DNA of 64,000 nucleotides from Dactylosporangium sp. AC04546 (lineage in GTDB: Bacteria > Actinomycetota > Actinomycetes > Mycobacteriales > Micromonosporaceae), in NCBI RefSeq assembly GCF_022095675.1, contig NZ_JAHYSG010000039.1, positions 1 through 64,000 on the forward strand, written 5' to 3'. Positions within the stretch are counted from its first letter, which is position 1; each line of letters starts with the position of its first letter. This document shows, one piece after another, positions 16,401 to 25,265 of the stretch. Below the pieces are notes generated by a model. That model had not been told where the DNA came from. It saw nothing but the letters and a program-made list of their open reading frames with translations, and did not search any database. The position numbers and the translations under genes are program-made.

Positions 16401-17188
16401 GCGTCCTGCTCGACGTCAGGGGCCTGTCCATCACGGCCCGGCTCGCCCACGACGACCTGACCCTGCTCGACGGGGTCGACCTGGCGATCGGCCGCGGCGA
16501 GATCGTCGGCGTCGTCGGCGAGTCCGGCAGCGGCAAGACCACCCTCGCCCGGTCCGTCGTCGGGCTCCTGGAGCGCAACGTCCGCGTCGCGGCCGGCGCG
16601 ATCGAGCTCGCCGGCGACGTCGTCGTCGCGCCCGGCGTCGACCGCACCGACCGGGTCCGCGGTACCGCCGTCGGCATGGTCTTCCAGGACGCCTCGCGCT
16701 CGCTGAACCCGCTCATGAGGGTCCGCACCCACCTCGGCGAGGTGCTGCGCCGGCACGTCCGCGACATCACGAAGGCCGAAGTGGAGCGGCGCTCGGTCGA
16801 GGTGCTCGAGCAGATGCGCATCACCGACACCGCGCGGGTCCTCGACAGCTACCCCCACCAGCTCTCCGGCGGCCTGCGCCAGCGGGTCGCCATCGGCCTC
16901 GCCGTCGTCACCCGCCCCGCGCTGGTGATCGCCGACGAGTGCACCACCGCCCTCGACGTCACCACCCAGACGAAGGTCGTGGACCTGTTCCGCACCCTCG
17001 TCGACGAGCTCGGCATCGGCCTGCTGTTCGTCACGCACGACCTCATGCTCGCCAGCGACCTGTGCGACCGCATCGCCGTGATGAGCGGCGGGCGGGTCGT
17101 CGAGCAGGGCAGCACCGAGCACGTCCTGGACCACCCCGAGCAGGAGTACACGAAGCGGCTGCTGGCCGCCATACCTTCGTGGAGCTGA
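16397..17188 (+). CDS. ABC importer ATPase (DppD/OppD type)
   Basis: 263 aa. Walker A is GESGSGKT, the signature is LSGGLRQRVAIG and the H-loop is VTHDLML. Walker B reads VIADECTTALD, with Cys where Pro is usual; the catalytic Glu is retained. It completes the importer (binding protein, two permeases, two ATPases) and is followed five bases later by the HMG-CoA-synthase-like gene, so import and degradation genes share one operon. Confidence 0.9.
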   Translation: MSVLLDVRGLSITARLAHDDLTLLDGVDLAIGRGEIVGVVGESGSGKTTLARSVVGLLERNVRVAAGAIELAGDVVVAPGVDRTDRVRGTAVGMVFQDASRSLNPLMRVRTHLGEVLRRHVRDITKAEVERRSVEVLEQMRITDTARVLDSYPHQLSGGLRQRVAIGLAVVTRPALVIADECTTALDVTTQTKVVDLFRTLVDELGIGLLFVTHDLMLASDLCDRIAVMSGGRVVEQGSTEHVLDHPEQEYTKRLLAAIPSWS

Positions 17189-17193
17189 ACCAC

Positions 17194-18576
17194 ATGTCAG
17201 GCATCGGCGCCTACGCCGCCTACCTTCCGGCCTACACCCTGGCCGACAACCGCCTGGACGCGACGGAACCGGCGCGCCCCGGCGGACCTTCCCGCAGCGT
17301 CGCCTCGTTCGACGAGGACACCGTCACGATGGCCGTCGAGGCGCTGCGGTACCTCCCCGCCGGGCGGCAGCTGCTGCTCGCCACGACCAGCGCGCCCTAC
17401 GAGGCCAAGACGTCGGCCGGGATCGTGCACGAGGCCCTCGGCCTCGACCCCGGCGTCGCCGCCGCGGACCTGCGCGGGCACCGCTCCGGCGCGACCGCCC
17501 TCGACCTCGTCACCGCGACCGGCGCCGCGGCGGCCCTCGCCGACGTGCGCACGACCCGGCCCGGCGCCCCCGACGAGCTGGCCCAGGGCGACGCCGCCGC
17601 CGCGTTCGTGGGCGGCACCGGCGCGGCCGTCCTGCTCGGCCGGGCCGCGCACACCGCCGAGATCCTGGAGCGCTGGCGGCTGCCGGGCGAGCGGCACGAC
17701 CGGGTCTGGGACGAGCGCTTCACCGCCGAGATCCTCGCCGAGGCCGGCCTCGCCGCCACCCGCCGGGCCCTCGCCGAGGCGGGCCTCGACGCCGTCGACC
17801 ACGTCGTGGTCTCCTCGTCGAACGCCCGCGCCGCCGCGGCCCTGCGCAAGCGGCTGCGCGGCTCCGGCGACGACGCCGCGCTCGAGCGGGCCACCGGGTT
17901 CACCGGCGCCGCCCACCCCGGCCTGCTGCTCGCCGACGCCCTCGACCGGGCCGAGCCGGGGCAGACGATCCTGCTGCTGTCGGCGACCGAGGGCGCCGAC
18001 GCGTTCGTGTTCCGGGTCGCCGACGGGGTCCGGTCCGCGCGTCGCGGGCCGGCCGTGCGCGAACGGCTCGCCGACCGGCAGACCGTCGGCTACGGGCGGT
18101 ACCTGCGCTGGCGCGGCCTGCTCGACGTGCAGGGCCCCGCCCGCCCGGCCGCGCCCGCGCCGGCGTCGCCGCCGATGTACCGCCGGGCTGGCTGGAAGTA
18201 CCGCCTCGAGGGCAGCCAGTGCGGCGCCTGCGGCCGGATCACCACCCCGCCGAGCCGGGTCTGCGCGTCCTGCGGGATCGCCGGGGAGTTCGCCGAGGAG
18301 GGCAACGCGAAGGTGTCGCTGCGCGACCGGACGGCCCGGGTCGTCTCCGTCACCCGCGACCACCTCACGACGATGCCGGAGAGCGACGTCGCGATCGTCG
18401 TCGCCGACGTCGACGGCGGCGGGCGGCTCACCGCCTACGCCACCGACACGCCGCCCGGCGAGGTCACTGTCGGGATGGCGCTGACACCGACGTTCCGGCG
18501 GCTCTGGAGCACCGACGGCATCCACAACTACTTCTGGAAACTGCGTCCCGCAAAGGATTACACCGATGGGCAGTAG
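17194..18576 (+). CDS. Thiolase-fold (HMG-CoA synthase-like) protein fused to DUF35 OB-fold
   Basis: 460 aa. Residues 1-310 resemble the thiolase-superfamily HMG-CoA synthase/KAS III type. Residues 330-455 are a DUF35 domain with a zinc ribbon (QCGACGRITTPPSRVCASCG) and an OB-fold. The segment where the nucleophilic Cys is expected reads DLRGHRSGATAL, so the Cys appears to be absent. The N-terminal part may therefore be structural and not a condensing enzyme. DUF35 proteins partner thiolases or aldolases in CoA pathways, for example the ChsH2 domain that activates the Ltp2 aldolase in cholesterol side-chain loss. The thiolase-family gene follows directly, with an 11-bp overlap. Confidence 0.78.
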   Translation: MSGIGAYAAYLPAYTLADNRLDATEPARPGGPSRSVASFDEDTVTMAVEALRYLPAGRQLLLATTSAPYEAKTSAGIVHEALGLDPGVAAADLRGHRSGATALDLVTATGAAAALADVRTTRPGAPDELAQGDAAAAFVGGTGAAVLLGRAAHTAEILERWRLPGERHDRVWDERFTAEILAEAGLAATRRALAEAGLDAVDHVVVSSSNARAAAALRKRLRGSGDDAALERATGFTGAAHPGLLLADALDRAEPGQTILLLSATEGADAFVFRVADGVRSARRGPAVRERLADRQTVGYGRYLRWRGLLDVQGPARPAAPAPASPPMYRRAGWKYRLEGSQCGACGRITTPPSRVCASCGIAGEFAEEGNAKVSLRDRTARVVSVTRDHLTTMPESDVAIVVADVDGGGRLTAYATDTPPGEVTVGMALTPTFRRLWSTDGIHNYFWKLRPAKDYTDGQ

Positions 18577-19750
18577 GCGCATGGCCCACGACGTCGCGAT
18601 CGTCGCGATGGGCTGCACCCAGTTCCGTGACCACTGGACCTCCTCGGCCGACGACCTGCTCGTCGACGCCGTCACCGAGTGCGTCGGCGCCCTGCCGAAC
18701 GTCACCCTCGACGACGTCGACGCGTTCTGGGTCGGCACCCAGGGCTCCGGCATGTCCGGGCAGACCCTGGCCCGGCCGCTGCGGCTCGTCGGCAAGCCCG
18801 TCACCCGCGTCGAGAACTACTGCGCCACCGGCTCGGAGGCGTTCCGCAACGCCGCGTTCGCCGTCGCGTCCGGCGCCTACGACATGGTGATGGCGACCGG
18901 CGTCGAGAAGCTCAAGGACTCGTCGCAGTCCGGCCTGTCCGCCGTCTACCCGCCCGACGACGGCACCGCCGTCGACTGGACCGCACCCGCCGGGTTCTCG
19001 CTGCTCGCCCCCGCCTATCAGGAGGCGTACGGCGTGGACGCCCGCGGCATGCGCGACGCGCTCACCCGGGTCGCGGTGAAGAACCACGCCAACGGCGCCC
19101 GCAACTCCCGGGCCCAGTTCCAGAAGGCGGTAACCGCCGAGGCGGTCGAGAAGGGACCGCGCATCGCCGGGCAGCTCGGCGTCATGGACTGCTCCGGCGT
19201 CTCCGACGGCGCCGCCGCGGCGATCCTGGTGCGGGCCGAGGACGCCTACCGGTACACCGACAAGCCGGTCTTCCTGCGCGGCATGAGCTTCGTCGCCGGC
19301 TCCGGCGCCGGGCTTGCCGCCGACGGCTACGACTTCACGACGTTCCCCGAGGTGGTCGAGGCCGCCCGGCAGGCCTACGAGCAGGCCGGCGTCACCGACC
19401 CCGCGTCGCAGATCTCCCTCGCGGAGGTCCACGACTGCTTCACCCCGACGGAGGTGGTGCTCATGGAGGACCTCGGCTTCTCCGAGCGCGGCAAGGCCTG
19501 GCGCGACATCCTCGACGGCCGCTACGACCTCGGCGGCGCGCTGCCGGTGAACACCGACGGCGGCCTCAAGTCGTTCGGCCACCCGATCGGCGCGACCGGC
19601 CTGCGCATGATGTTCGAGTGCTTCACGCAGCTGCGCGGCGAGGCCGGCGAGCGGCAGGTGCCGGACGCCCGGCTGGCCGTCGCGCAGAACCTCGGCGGGC
19701 AGCCCGGCTCCTGCGTCGCGTTCGTCGCCGTCCTGGGCAGCGAGCGATGA
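18566..19750 (+). CDS. Thiolase-family protein (SCP2/lipid-transfer type)
   Basis: 394 aa. The nucleophilic Cys is in RVENYCATGSEAFRNA, the active-site His in GGLKSFGHPIGATGLR, and a HDCFTPTE motif replaces the usual HD-A-F segment, as in SCP2-type thiolases. It should cleave a 3-ketoacyl-CoA, or act as an aldolase-like partner of the preceding DUF35 protein. The ATG at 18566 has AAAGGA eight bases upstream and overlaps the previous gene; an ATG at 18581 is the alternative. Its TGA overlaps the SDR start. Confidence 0.87.
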   Translation: MGSRRMAHDVAIVAMGCTQFRDHWTSSADDLLVDAVTECVGALPNVTLDDVDAFWVGTQGSGMSGQTLARPLRLVGKPVTRVENYCATGSEAFRNAAFAVASGAYDMVMATGVEKLKDSSQSGLSAVYPPDDGTAVDWTAPAGFSLLAPAYQEAYGVDARGMRDALTRVAVKNHANGARNSRAQFQKAVTAEAVEKGPRIAGQLGVMDCSGVSDGAAAAILVRAEDAYRYTDKPVFLRGMSFVAGSGAGLAADGYDFTTFPEVVEAARQAYEQAGVTDPASQISLAEVHDCFTPTEVVLMEDLGFSERGKAWRDILDGRYDLGGALPVNTDGGLKSFGHPIGATGLRMMFECFTQLRGEAGERQVPDARLAVAQNLGGQPGSCVAFVAVLGSER

Positions 19751-20664
19751 GCGCCCGCGTGGACCTCAGCGGCCGGGTCGTCGTGGTCACCGGCGCCGGC
19801 AACGGCATCGGCCGTGCACACGCCCTCGCGCTCGCCGAGCGCGGCGCGTCGGTCGTCGTCAACGACCTCGGCGGGTCGCTCGACGGCTCCGGCTCGTCGG
19901 GCGCCGCCCGGCAGGTCGTCGACGAGATCGTGCGGGCCGGCGGGACCGCCGCCGCCTCGACCGACTCGGTCGCCACCGCCGAGGGCGGCGCCGCCCTCAT
20001 CCGGACCGCCGTCGACGCGTTCGGCCGGGTCGACGCGATCATCCACAACGCCGGCATCCTGCGCGACCGCACCCTGGCGAAGATGGGCGACGACGACGTC
20101 ACCGCGGTCCTCGACGTGCACCTCGCCGGCGCGTTCAACGTGCTGCGCCCCGCCTGGCCGCACATGGTCGAACAGGGCTACGGGCGCATCGTGCTCACCA
20201 GCTCCTCGTCCGGGCTGTTCGGCAACTTCGGCCAGTCGAACTACGGCGCGGCCAAGGCCGGGCTCGTCGGGCTGATGAACGTCCTGGCGCTGGAGGGCGC
20301 CCGCCGCGGCATCCTGGTCAACACGATCGCTCCGACGGCCGCGACCCGGATGACCGACGGGCTGCTCGGCGAGCTCGCCGACCGGTTCGACCCGCGGCAC
20401 GTCGCCGCCGTCGCCACGTTCCTCGCCTCCGAGCAGTGCACGCTGAACCGGCACATCCTCACCGTCGGCGGCGGCCGGGTCGGGCGGATCTTCCTCGGCG
20501 TGACGCCGGGCTGGTACTCCGGCCCCGAGCCGGCCTCGCCCGACGACATCCTCGCGTCCATCGGCGACATCTGCTCCCTCGACGGGTTCATCGTCCCGGA
20601 CAGCGGCGCCGACGAGGTGGCGCTGATCCAGCAGGTGCTCTCCAGCGACAGCGGAACCGAATAG
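19747..20664 (+). CDS. SDR dehydrogenase, MFE-type 3-hydroxyacyl-CoA dehydrogenase
   Basis: 305 aa. The cofactor motif is TGAGNGIG, followed by the VVNDLGGSLDGSG loop characteristic of multifunctional-enzyme-type hydroxyacyl-CoA dehydrogenases (17beta-HSD4, ChsB1). The NAG motif (HNAGILRDR), catalytic Ser and YGAAKAG Tyr/Lys are in place. It likely oxidises the (R)-3-hydroxyacyl-CoA made by a MaoC-type hydratase, handing a ketoacyl-CoA to the adjacent thiolase. Starts at the ATG overlapping the thiolase stop. Confidence 0.88.
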   Translation: MSARVDLSGRVVVVTGAGNGIGRAHALALAERGASVVVNDLGGSLDGSGSSGAARQVVDEIVRAGGTAAASTDSVATAEGGAALIRTAVDAFGRVDAIIHNAGILRDRTLAKMGDDDVTAVLDVHLAGAFNVLRPAWPHMVEQGYGRIVLTSSSSGLFGNFGQSNYGAAKAGLVGLMNVLALEGARRGILVNTIAPTAATRMTDGLLGELADRFDPRHVAAVATFLASEQCTLNRHILTVGGGRVGRIFLGVTPGWYSGPEPASPDDILASIGDICSLDGFIVPDSGADEVALIQQVLSSDSGTE

Positions 20665-20682
20665 AAAGCGAGTCACACCCCC

Positions 20683-21183
20683 ATGCCGGTCAGCGAAGTG
20701 CACCACGTGGCCATGACCGTCTCCGACGTCGACCGGGCCGCGGACTTCTACGAGCAGGCCCTCGGCTACCGCAAGACGCTGCGGACCGACGTCGGCGGCC
20801 CCGGGATCGAGGTGGCGCTGCGGCTGCCGGCCGGCACCACCGGCCGGGTGCAGTACATGCAGGGCCCCAGCAGGATCGGGCAGCTGGAGCTCATCGAGTG
20901 GACCGGCGAGAAGCGGCGCACCGCCACCGCCGGGCACCTGGAGCTGGGCACGTTCCTGCTCAGCTTCGAGGTGCCGCTCGACGAGATGGCCGACCTGCAC
21001 GCGCGGATGGTGGCGCTGGGCGCCGAGTGCCTGTCCGAGCCGCACCGCACCCTGCTCGAGAACTACGGCTACATCACCGCGTTCGCGGCCCGCGACCTCG
21101 ACGGCAACCTGCTGGAGTTCGTGTCGCTGCCAACGCGTGAGGAGATCCTCGCCTACCGCGCCACTCAACAGGCCGGCAGCTGA
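20683..21183 (+). CDS. VOC-family protein (glyoxalase/epimerase-like)
   Basis: 166 aa, one full VOC module. VHHVAMTVSDVDRAADFYEQ opens the first beta-alpha unit, RIGQLELIEW carries a probable metal Glu, and DLDGNLLEFVSLP closes the fold with a second Glu. This resembles methylmalonyl-CoA epimerase-type or glyoxalase-type VOCs. An epimerase that adjusts an alpha-methyl acyl-CoA would suit the context, but this is inference. The stop overlaps the next ATG by one base (TGATG). Confidence 0.78.
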   Translation: MPVSEVHHVAMTVSDVDRAADFYEQALGYRKTLRTDVGGPGIEVALRLPAGTTGRVQYMQGPSRIGQLELIEWTGEKRRTATAGHLELGTFLLSFEVPLDEMADLHARMVALGAECLSEPHRTLLENYGYITAFAARDLDGNLLEFVSLPTREEILAYRATQQAGS

Positions 21184-22688
21184 TGGCGACCAGCAACTTC
21201 GCCGAGACGCTGCGGCTGCAGGCGCTGCGCCGGGCCGGCCGGGAGGCCCTCGTCGACGGCCGCGACCGGTGGACCTACGCCGAGCTCGACGCCGACGTCG
21301 ACCGGCACGCCGCCGCGCTGCTCGCCGCCGGGATAACCGCCGACGACCTGGTCGGCGTCCTCGGCCGCAACACCGCCACCTACGTGCTCGAACTGCTCGC
21401 CCTGGCCCGCATCGGGGCGATCTCGGTGCCGCTGAACTGGCGGCTGCACGCCACCGAGCAGGCGTACGTCTTCGACCAGGCCGGCATCACCGCCCTGCTC
21501 TACGACGACGACTTCGCCGACGACGCCGAGCACCTGGCGGCGAAGACCGGCGTGCGGACCCTCGTCGCCAACGGCAGCCGGCTCGTCGGCACCGCCCGGC
21601 GGCTCGGCGACCTGCTCGCCGCGCAGCCGGCCGGGGTGCGGGTGCCCGACGCCGAGAAGGCGCCCGGCGACGTGCACCGCCTGCTGTACACCTCGGGCAC
21701 CACCGCCCACCCGAAGGGCGTCATCCACACCTGCGGCAACCTCACCGCCAACCACCTCGCGCAGGTCCTCGAGCTGGAGCTGACCCAGCACGACCGGATC
21801 CTGATCTCGGCACCGCTGTTCCACGTCAGCGGCCTGGAGGCGCCCGGCCTGGCGATCTTCACGGCCGGCGCGACGATGCTCCTCACGCCGACGTTCAAGG
21901 CCGAGGACATCGCCCGGATCGCCGCCGAGGAGCGGGTCACCGGGATGGTGCTCGCCGCCCAGATCCTGTTCGGGATGCTCGACCTGCCGACGCTGGACCT
22001 CTCGGCGCTGCGGTACCTGCTGTTCGCCGGCGTCGCACCGAGCGTGCGCCGGACGGTGAAGCAGCGGCTGCCGCACGTGCGGCTCATCGACACGTTCGGC
22101 ATGACCGAGCTGTGCAACGGCGTGTGCTACATGGACGCCGCCCACGAGGAGTCCAAGATGGGCGCGCTCGGCGCCCCGTTCCCCGGCGTGCACATCCGCA
22201 TCGTCGACGACCACTTCCAGCCGGTCGCCCCCGGCGTCGAGGGCGAGATCATCGTGCGCGGGCCGAAGATCTCGCCCGGCTACTGGAACGACGACGAGGC
22301 CAACCGGCGCACCCGCCGCGACGGCTGGTTCCTCACCGGCGACGTCGGCCGCCTCGACGAGGACGGCTACCTGTGGTTCGTCGACCGCCGCGTCGACCTC
22401 ATCAAGTCCGGCGGGGAGAACGTCGCCGGCGCCGAGATCGAGCGGGTCATCGCCCAGCACCCCGACGTCGCCGAGGTCGCCGTCATCGGCGTGCCCGACC
22501 CGCAGTGGGACGAGGTGCCGAAGGCGTTCGTCATCCTGCGCCCCGGCGCGGCGACGACCGGCGAGGACATCCGCGCGCACTGCCTGGCCCGCCTGGCGAA
22601 GTTCAAGGTGCCCAAGTACGTGCAGTTCGTCGAGTCGCTGCCGCGCAACGACTCCGGCAAGGTCCTGAAACGGGGGCTGCGGGCATGA
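21183..22688 (+). CDS. Acyl-CoA ligase (AMP-binding)
   Basis: 501 aa ANL-superfamily ligase forming acyl-CoA from acid, ATP and CoA through an acyl-adenylate. The P-loop YTSGTTAHPKGV, the A5 motif FGMTELCN, the hinge-region SGGENVAGAEIE and the C-terminal catalytic Lys in NDSGKVLKRGL are intact. Adjacent to a second ligase of the same type, with a four-base overlap, it is part of the importer-thiolase operon. Confidence 0.92.
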   Translation: MATSNFAETLRLQALRRAGREALVDGRDRWTYAELDADVDRHAAALLAAGITADDLVGVLGRNTATYVLELLALARIGAISVPLNWRLHATEQAYVFDQAGITALLYDDDFADDAEHLAAKTGVRTLVANGSRLVGTARRLGDLLAAQPAGVRVPDAEKAPGDVHRLLYTSGTTAHPKGVIHTCGNLTANHLAQVLELELTQHDRILISAPLFHVSGLEAPGLAIFTAGATMLLTPTFKAEDIARIAAEERVTGMVLAAQILFGMLDLPTLDLSALRYLLFAGVAPSVRRTVKQRLPHVRLIDTFGMTELCNGVCYMDAAHEESKMGALGAPFPGVHIRIVDDHFQPVAPGVEGEIIVRGPKISPGYWNDDEANRRTRRDGWFLTGDVGRLDEDGYLWFVDRRVDLIKSGGENVAGAEIERVIAQHPDVAEVAVIGVPDPQWDEVPKAFVILRPGAATTGEDIRAHCLARLAKFKVPKYVQFVESLPRNDSGKVLKRGLRA

Positions 22689-24214
22689 GCACCGCCAACA
22701 TCGCCGCCATGCTGCGCGGCAACGCGCTGCGTTTCGCCGACCGCGACGCGCTCGTCTTCGAGGGCCGCCGCTGGACCCACCGGCAGCTCGACGACGACGT
22801 GAACGCCCTCGCCGCCGGGCTGGCCGCCGAGGGCGTCGGCCCGGGCGGGCGGGTCGCGATCGTAGCCAACAACGTGCCCGAGTTCCTCATTCTGTCGCTC
22901 GCGCTGTCCAAGCTCGGCGCCGTGTTCGTGCCGCTCAACTACCGCCTCACCGCGGGGGAGCTGGCTCACCTGCTCGGCCACGCCGACGTGCAGGCGGTCG
23001 CCACCGTGCCGGAGTACGCGCCGCTGACCGCCGCCGCGATCTCGCACCTGCCGTCGGTGCGCCGGTTCGCCCTCGAACCGATCGACGGCTGGCTCGACCT
23101 GCGCGACCTGACGCAGCGCCATCGCGGGGCCCGCGTCGCCGACGCCGACCTCGGCGACGACGCGCTGCAGCGGATCGTCTACACGTCGGGCACGACGAGC
23201 CTGCCGAAGGGCGTCATGCTCACCCACGGCAACGTGAACATGAACATGCACGCCCAGATCGTCGAGCTGGGGCTGCGCCCGGACGACCGGATCCTCAACT
23301 TCGCCCCGCTGTACCACGTCGGCGGCACCGACCTGCCCGGCTACGGCATCTGGCACGTCGGCGGCTGCATGGTGCTGCAGCGGCGCTTCGACCCGCTCGC
23401 CGTGCGCCGCGCGATCGAGACGGAGCGCGTCACCGGGATGGTGATGGCGGCGACGATGCTCGACATGGTCCGCCGCGTCGAGGAGCCGGCCGACCTGTCC
23501 TCGGTGCGCTGGCTCATCTACTCGCAGGTGACCTCGGCGCTGTTCGCCGTCGCGCGGGAGCTGTTCCCGAACGCCCGGCTCATCGAGGGCTACGGGCTCA
23601 CCGAGACGTGCAGCGGCCTGACGTACCTCGACGAGGCGCACATGGAGTCCAAGCAGGGCTCGGTCGGCATCCCGGTGCCGTGGGTGCAGGTGCGGGTCGT
23701 CGACGCGGACGGCAACGACGTGCCGGTGGGGGAGAACGGCGAGGTGGTCGCCCGCGGGCCGAAGGTGAGTCCGGGGTACCTCGACGATCCGGCCGCCACG
23801 GACAGCGCGTTCCGCGACGGCTGGTTCCACACCGGCGACGTCGGCTGCCTCGACGCCGACGGGTACCTCTACATCCGGGACCGGCTCAAGGACATGATCC
23901 GCAGCGGCGGGGAGAACATGTCCAGCGCCGAGATCGAGAACGTGCTCGCCGACCACCCGCTGGTGCTGGCGGCGTCGGTGGTGGGGGCGCCGGACCCGAA
24001 GTGGCAGGAGGTCCCGGTCGCGTTCGTCATCGGCCGCCCGGGGCTGACGGCCGACTCGCTCATCGCGCACGCGCGGGAGCGGCTCGGCCGGTTCAAGGTG
24101 CCGAAGGAGGTCTACATCGTCGAGGAGTTCCCGACGAACCCCTCCGGCAAGGTCCTCAAGCGCACCCTGCGCGACCTGCGCGCCGAGCTCAGCCCGGACT
24201 GGACCTACGGCTGA
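22685..24214 (+). CDS. Acyl-CoA ligase (AMP-binding)
   Basis: 509 aa ANL ligase. YTSGTTSLPKGV, YGLTETCS, SGGENMSSAEIE and NPSGKVLKRTL cover the P-loop, A5, hinge and catalytic Lys. Close similarity in layout to the upstream ligase suggests duplication with diverged acid specificity, perhaps activating the parent acid and a shortened product. It is the last gene of the long operon that begins at 12181, and its stop overlaps the convergent MBL gene by 10 bp. Confidence 0.92.
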   Translation: MSTANIAAMLRGNALRFADRDALVFEGRRWTHRQLDDDVNALAAGLAAEGVGPGGRVAIVANNVPEFLILSLALSKLGAVFVPLNYRLTAGELAHLLGHADVQAVATVPEYAPLTAAAISHLPSVRRFALEPIDGWLDLRDLTQRHRGARVADADLGDDALQRIVYTSGTTSLPKGVMLTHGNVNMNMHAQIVELGLRPDDRILNFAPLYHVGGTDLPGYGIWHVGGCMVLQRRFDPLAVRRAIETERVTGMVMAATMLDMVRRVEEPADLSSVRWLIYSQVTSALFAVARELFPNARLIEGYGLTETCSGLTYLDEAHMESKQGSVGIPVPWVQVRVVDADGNDVPVGENGEVVARGPKVSPGYLDDPAATDSAFRDGWFHTGDVGCLDADGYLYIRDRLKDMIRSGGENMSSAEIENVLADHPLVLAASVVGAPDPKWQEVPVAFVIGRPGLTADSLIAHARERLGRFKVPKEVYIVEEFPTNPSGKVLKRTLRDLRAELSPDWTYG

Positions 24215-25197
24215 GGGTGGGTCAGCAGGGCCAGGGTGTGCACGAGGTTGAACCGCTTCGTGCCCCGGCCCTGCTCGTCCCACGGCTTGCGCCAGCGCAT
24301 CCGCGGCGCGACGTCCCACGCGGTGTCGCCCGGGCCGGCCAGCGCGTGCGCGGCGGCGACCTCGGCCCGGTGGTGGGCGGCGAGCGCCTCGGCCCGCGCG
24401 GCCACGTCGCCGTACGGGTACTGGTGGGCCGGGCAGGCGATCGCCGCGCCGAGGTCGCGGATGCGCGCGAGGGACGCGAACAGGTCGCCGGCCGGGTCGT
24501 CGCCGGGCCGGCTGACGATCGCCAGCTGGGTCGGGCCCTCGGCCATCATCGTGTCGCCGGTGAAGACCAGGCCACGGGTGTCGTAGTAGACGAAGTGGCC
24601 GTAGGTGTGGCCGGGCGTGGGCACGGCGTGGATCGTGACACCGCCGAACGCGAGGTCGGTGGCGGCGGTGAGGGCGACGTCGAGGGTCAGGGTCTCGTCG
24701 TGCACGGCGACGGTCAGTGCGTCGGCGTACATCTCCTCGACCACGCTCCCGGGCGCGCCGGTGAGCTCCAGCGAGGCGCGCAGCTGGGTGAGGAAGTCGC
24801 CGCGGGTGGCGTGCATGGTGGCGAAGTCGTCGGCGCGGCCCATGACGACCTGCGCGCCGGAGACCTCGCGGACGCGGGCGGCGAAGCCGACGTGGTCGGG
24901 ATGGTTGTGCGTGACGAGCACGGCCCCGATCGACTCGACGCGGTGGCCGATCGTCCTGAGGGACTCCTGGAACGACGCCCAGCAGCTGCGGTGGCGGTAG
25001 CCGGCGTCGACGAGCACCAGGCCGCCGCCGGTCTCGATGAGGAAGACCGTGACCGAGCGCAGGGGGTGGCCGTTGAGGGGGACCGGGACGGCCCAGACGC
25101 CGTCGACGACGGGTGCCGGCGCGGGCACCTCCCGGGCGTGCCAGCCGGCCGCGTGTGCTGCTCCGGCCGGGGTCGCGGGGCTTGCGGGTATGGACAT
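24205..25197 (-). CDS. MBL-fold metallo-hydrolase
   Basis: 330 aa with the complete metallo-beta-lactamase metal set: THNHPDHVG (HxHxDH), PTPGHTYGH, FTGDTMM and CPAHQYPYG. Members of this branch are hydrolases of thioesters, lactones or phosphodiesters. A thioesterase or lactonase in the CoA pathway is plausible. The ATG at 25197 lies 34 bp from operator O6. The gene is divergent from the acyl-CoA synthetase gene and shares its control region. A TATGTT -10-like box lies on the minus strand at 25231-25226. Confidence 0.85.
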   Translation of the reverse strand: MSIPASPATPAGAAHAAGWHAREVPAPAPVVDGVWAVPVPLNGHPLRSVTVFLIETGGGLVLVDAGYRHRSCWASFQESLRTIGHRVESIGAVLVTHNHPDHVGFAARVREVSGAQVVMGRADDFATMHATRGDFLTQLRASLELTGAPGSVVEEMYADALTVAVHDETLTLDVALTAATDLAFGGVTIHAVPTPGHTYGHFVYYDTRGLVFTGDTMMAEGPTQLAIVSRPGDDPAGDLFASLARIRDLGAAIACPAHQYPYGDVAARAEALAAHHRAEVAAAHALAGPGDTAWDVAPRMRWRKPWDEQGRGTKRFNLVHTLALLTHPQP

Positions 25198-25230
25198 CGT
25201 CGGCAGGCTCCCTTACTGTTGGGCAACAAC

Positions 25231-25248
25231 ATACCGGATGGTCGGAAT
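25231..25248. promoter_or_regulatory. TetR operator O6 (shared by MBL hydrolase and acyl-CoA synthetase)
   Basis: ATACCGGATGGTCGGAAT, a 17 of 18 match to O7. A single site sits between the divergent start codons at 25197 and 25266 and overlaps -10-like sequences on both strands, so one bound repressor could close both promoters. Confidence 0.78.
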
Positions 25249-25265
25249 TTAACTCAAGGAGCCCG

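Noticed and set aside
17194..19750. Polyketide or fatty-acid biosynthetic cluster
   Set aside because: The thiolase-fold gene lacks the condensing Cys, there is no acyl carrier protein or acyltransferase, and the neighbours are CoA-dependent catabolic enzymes.
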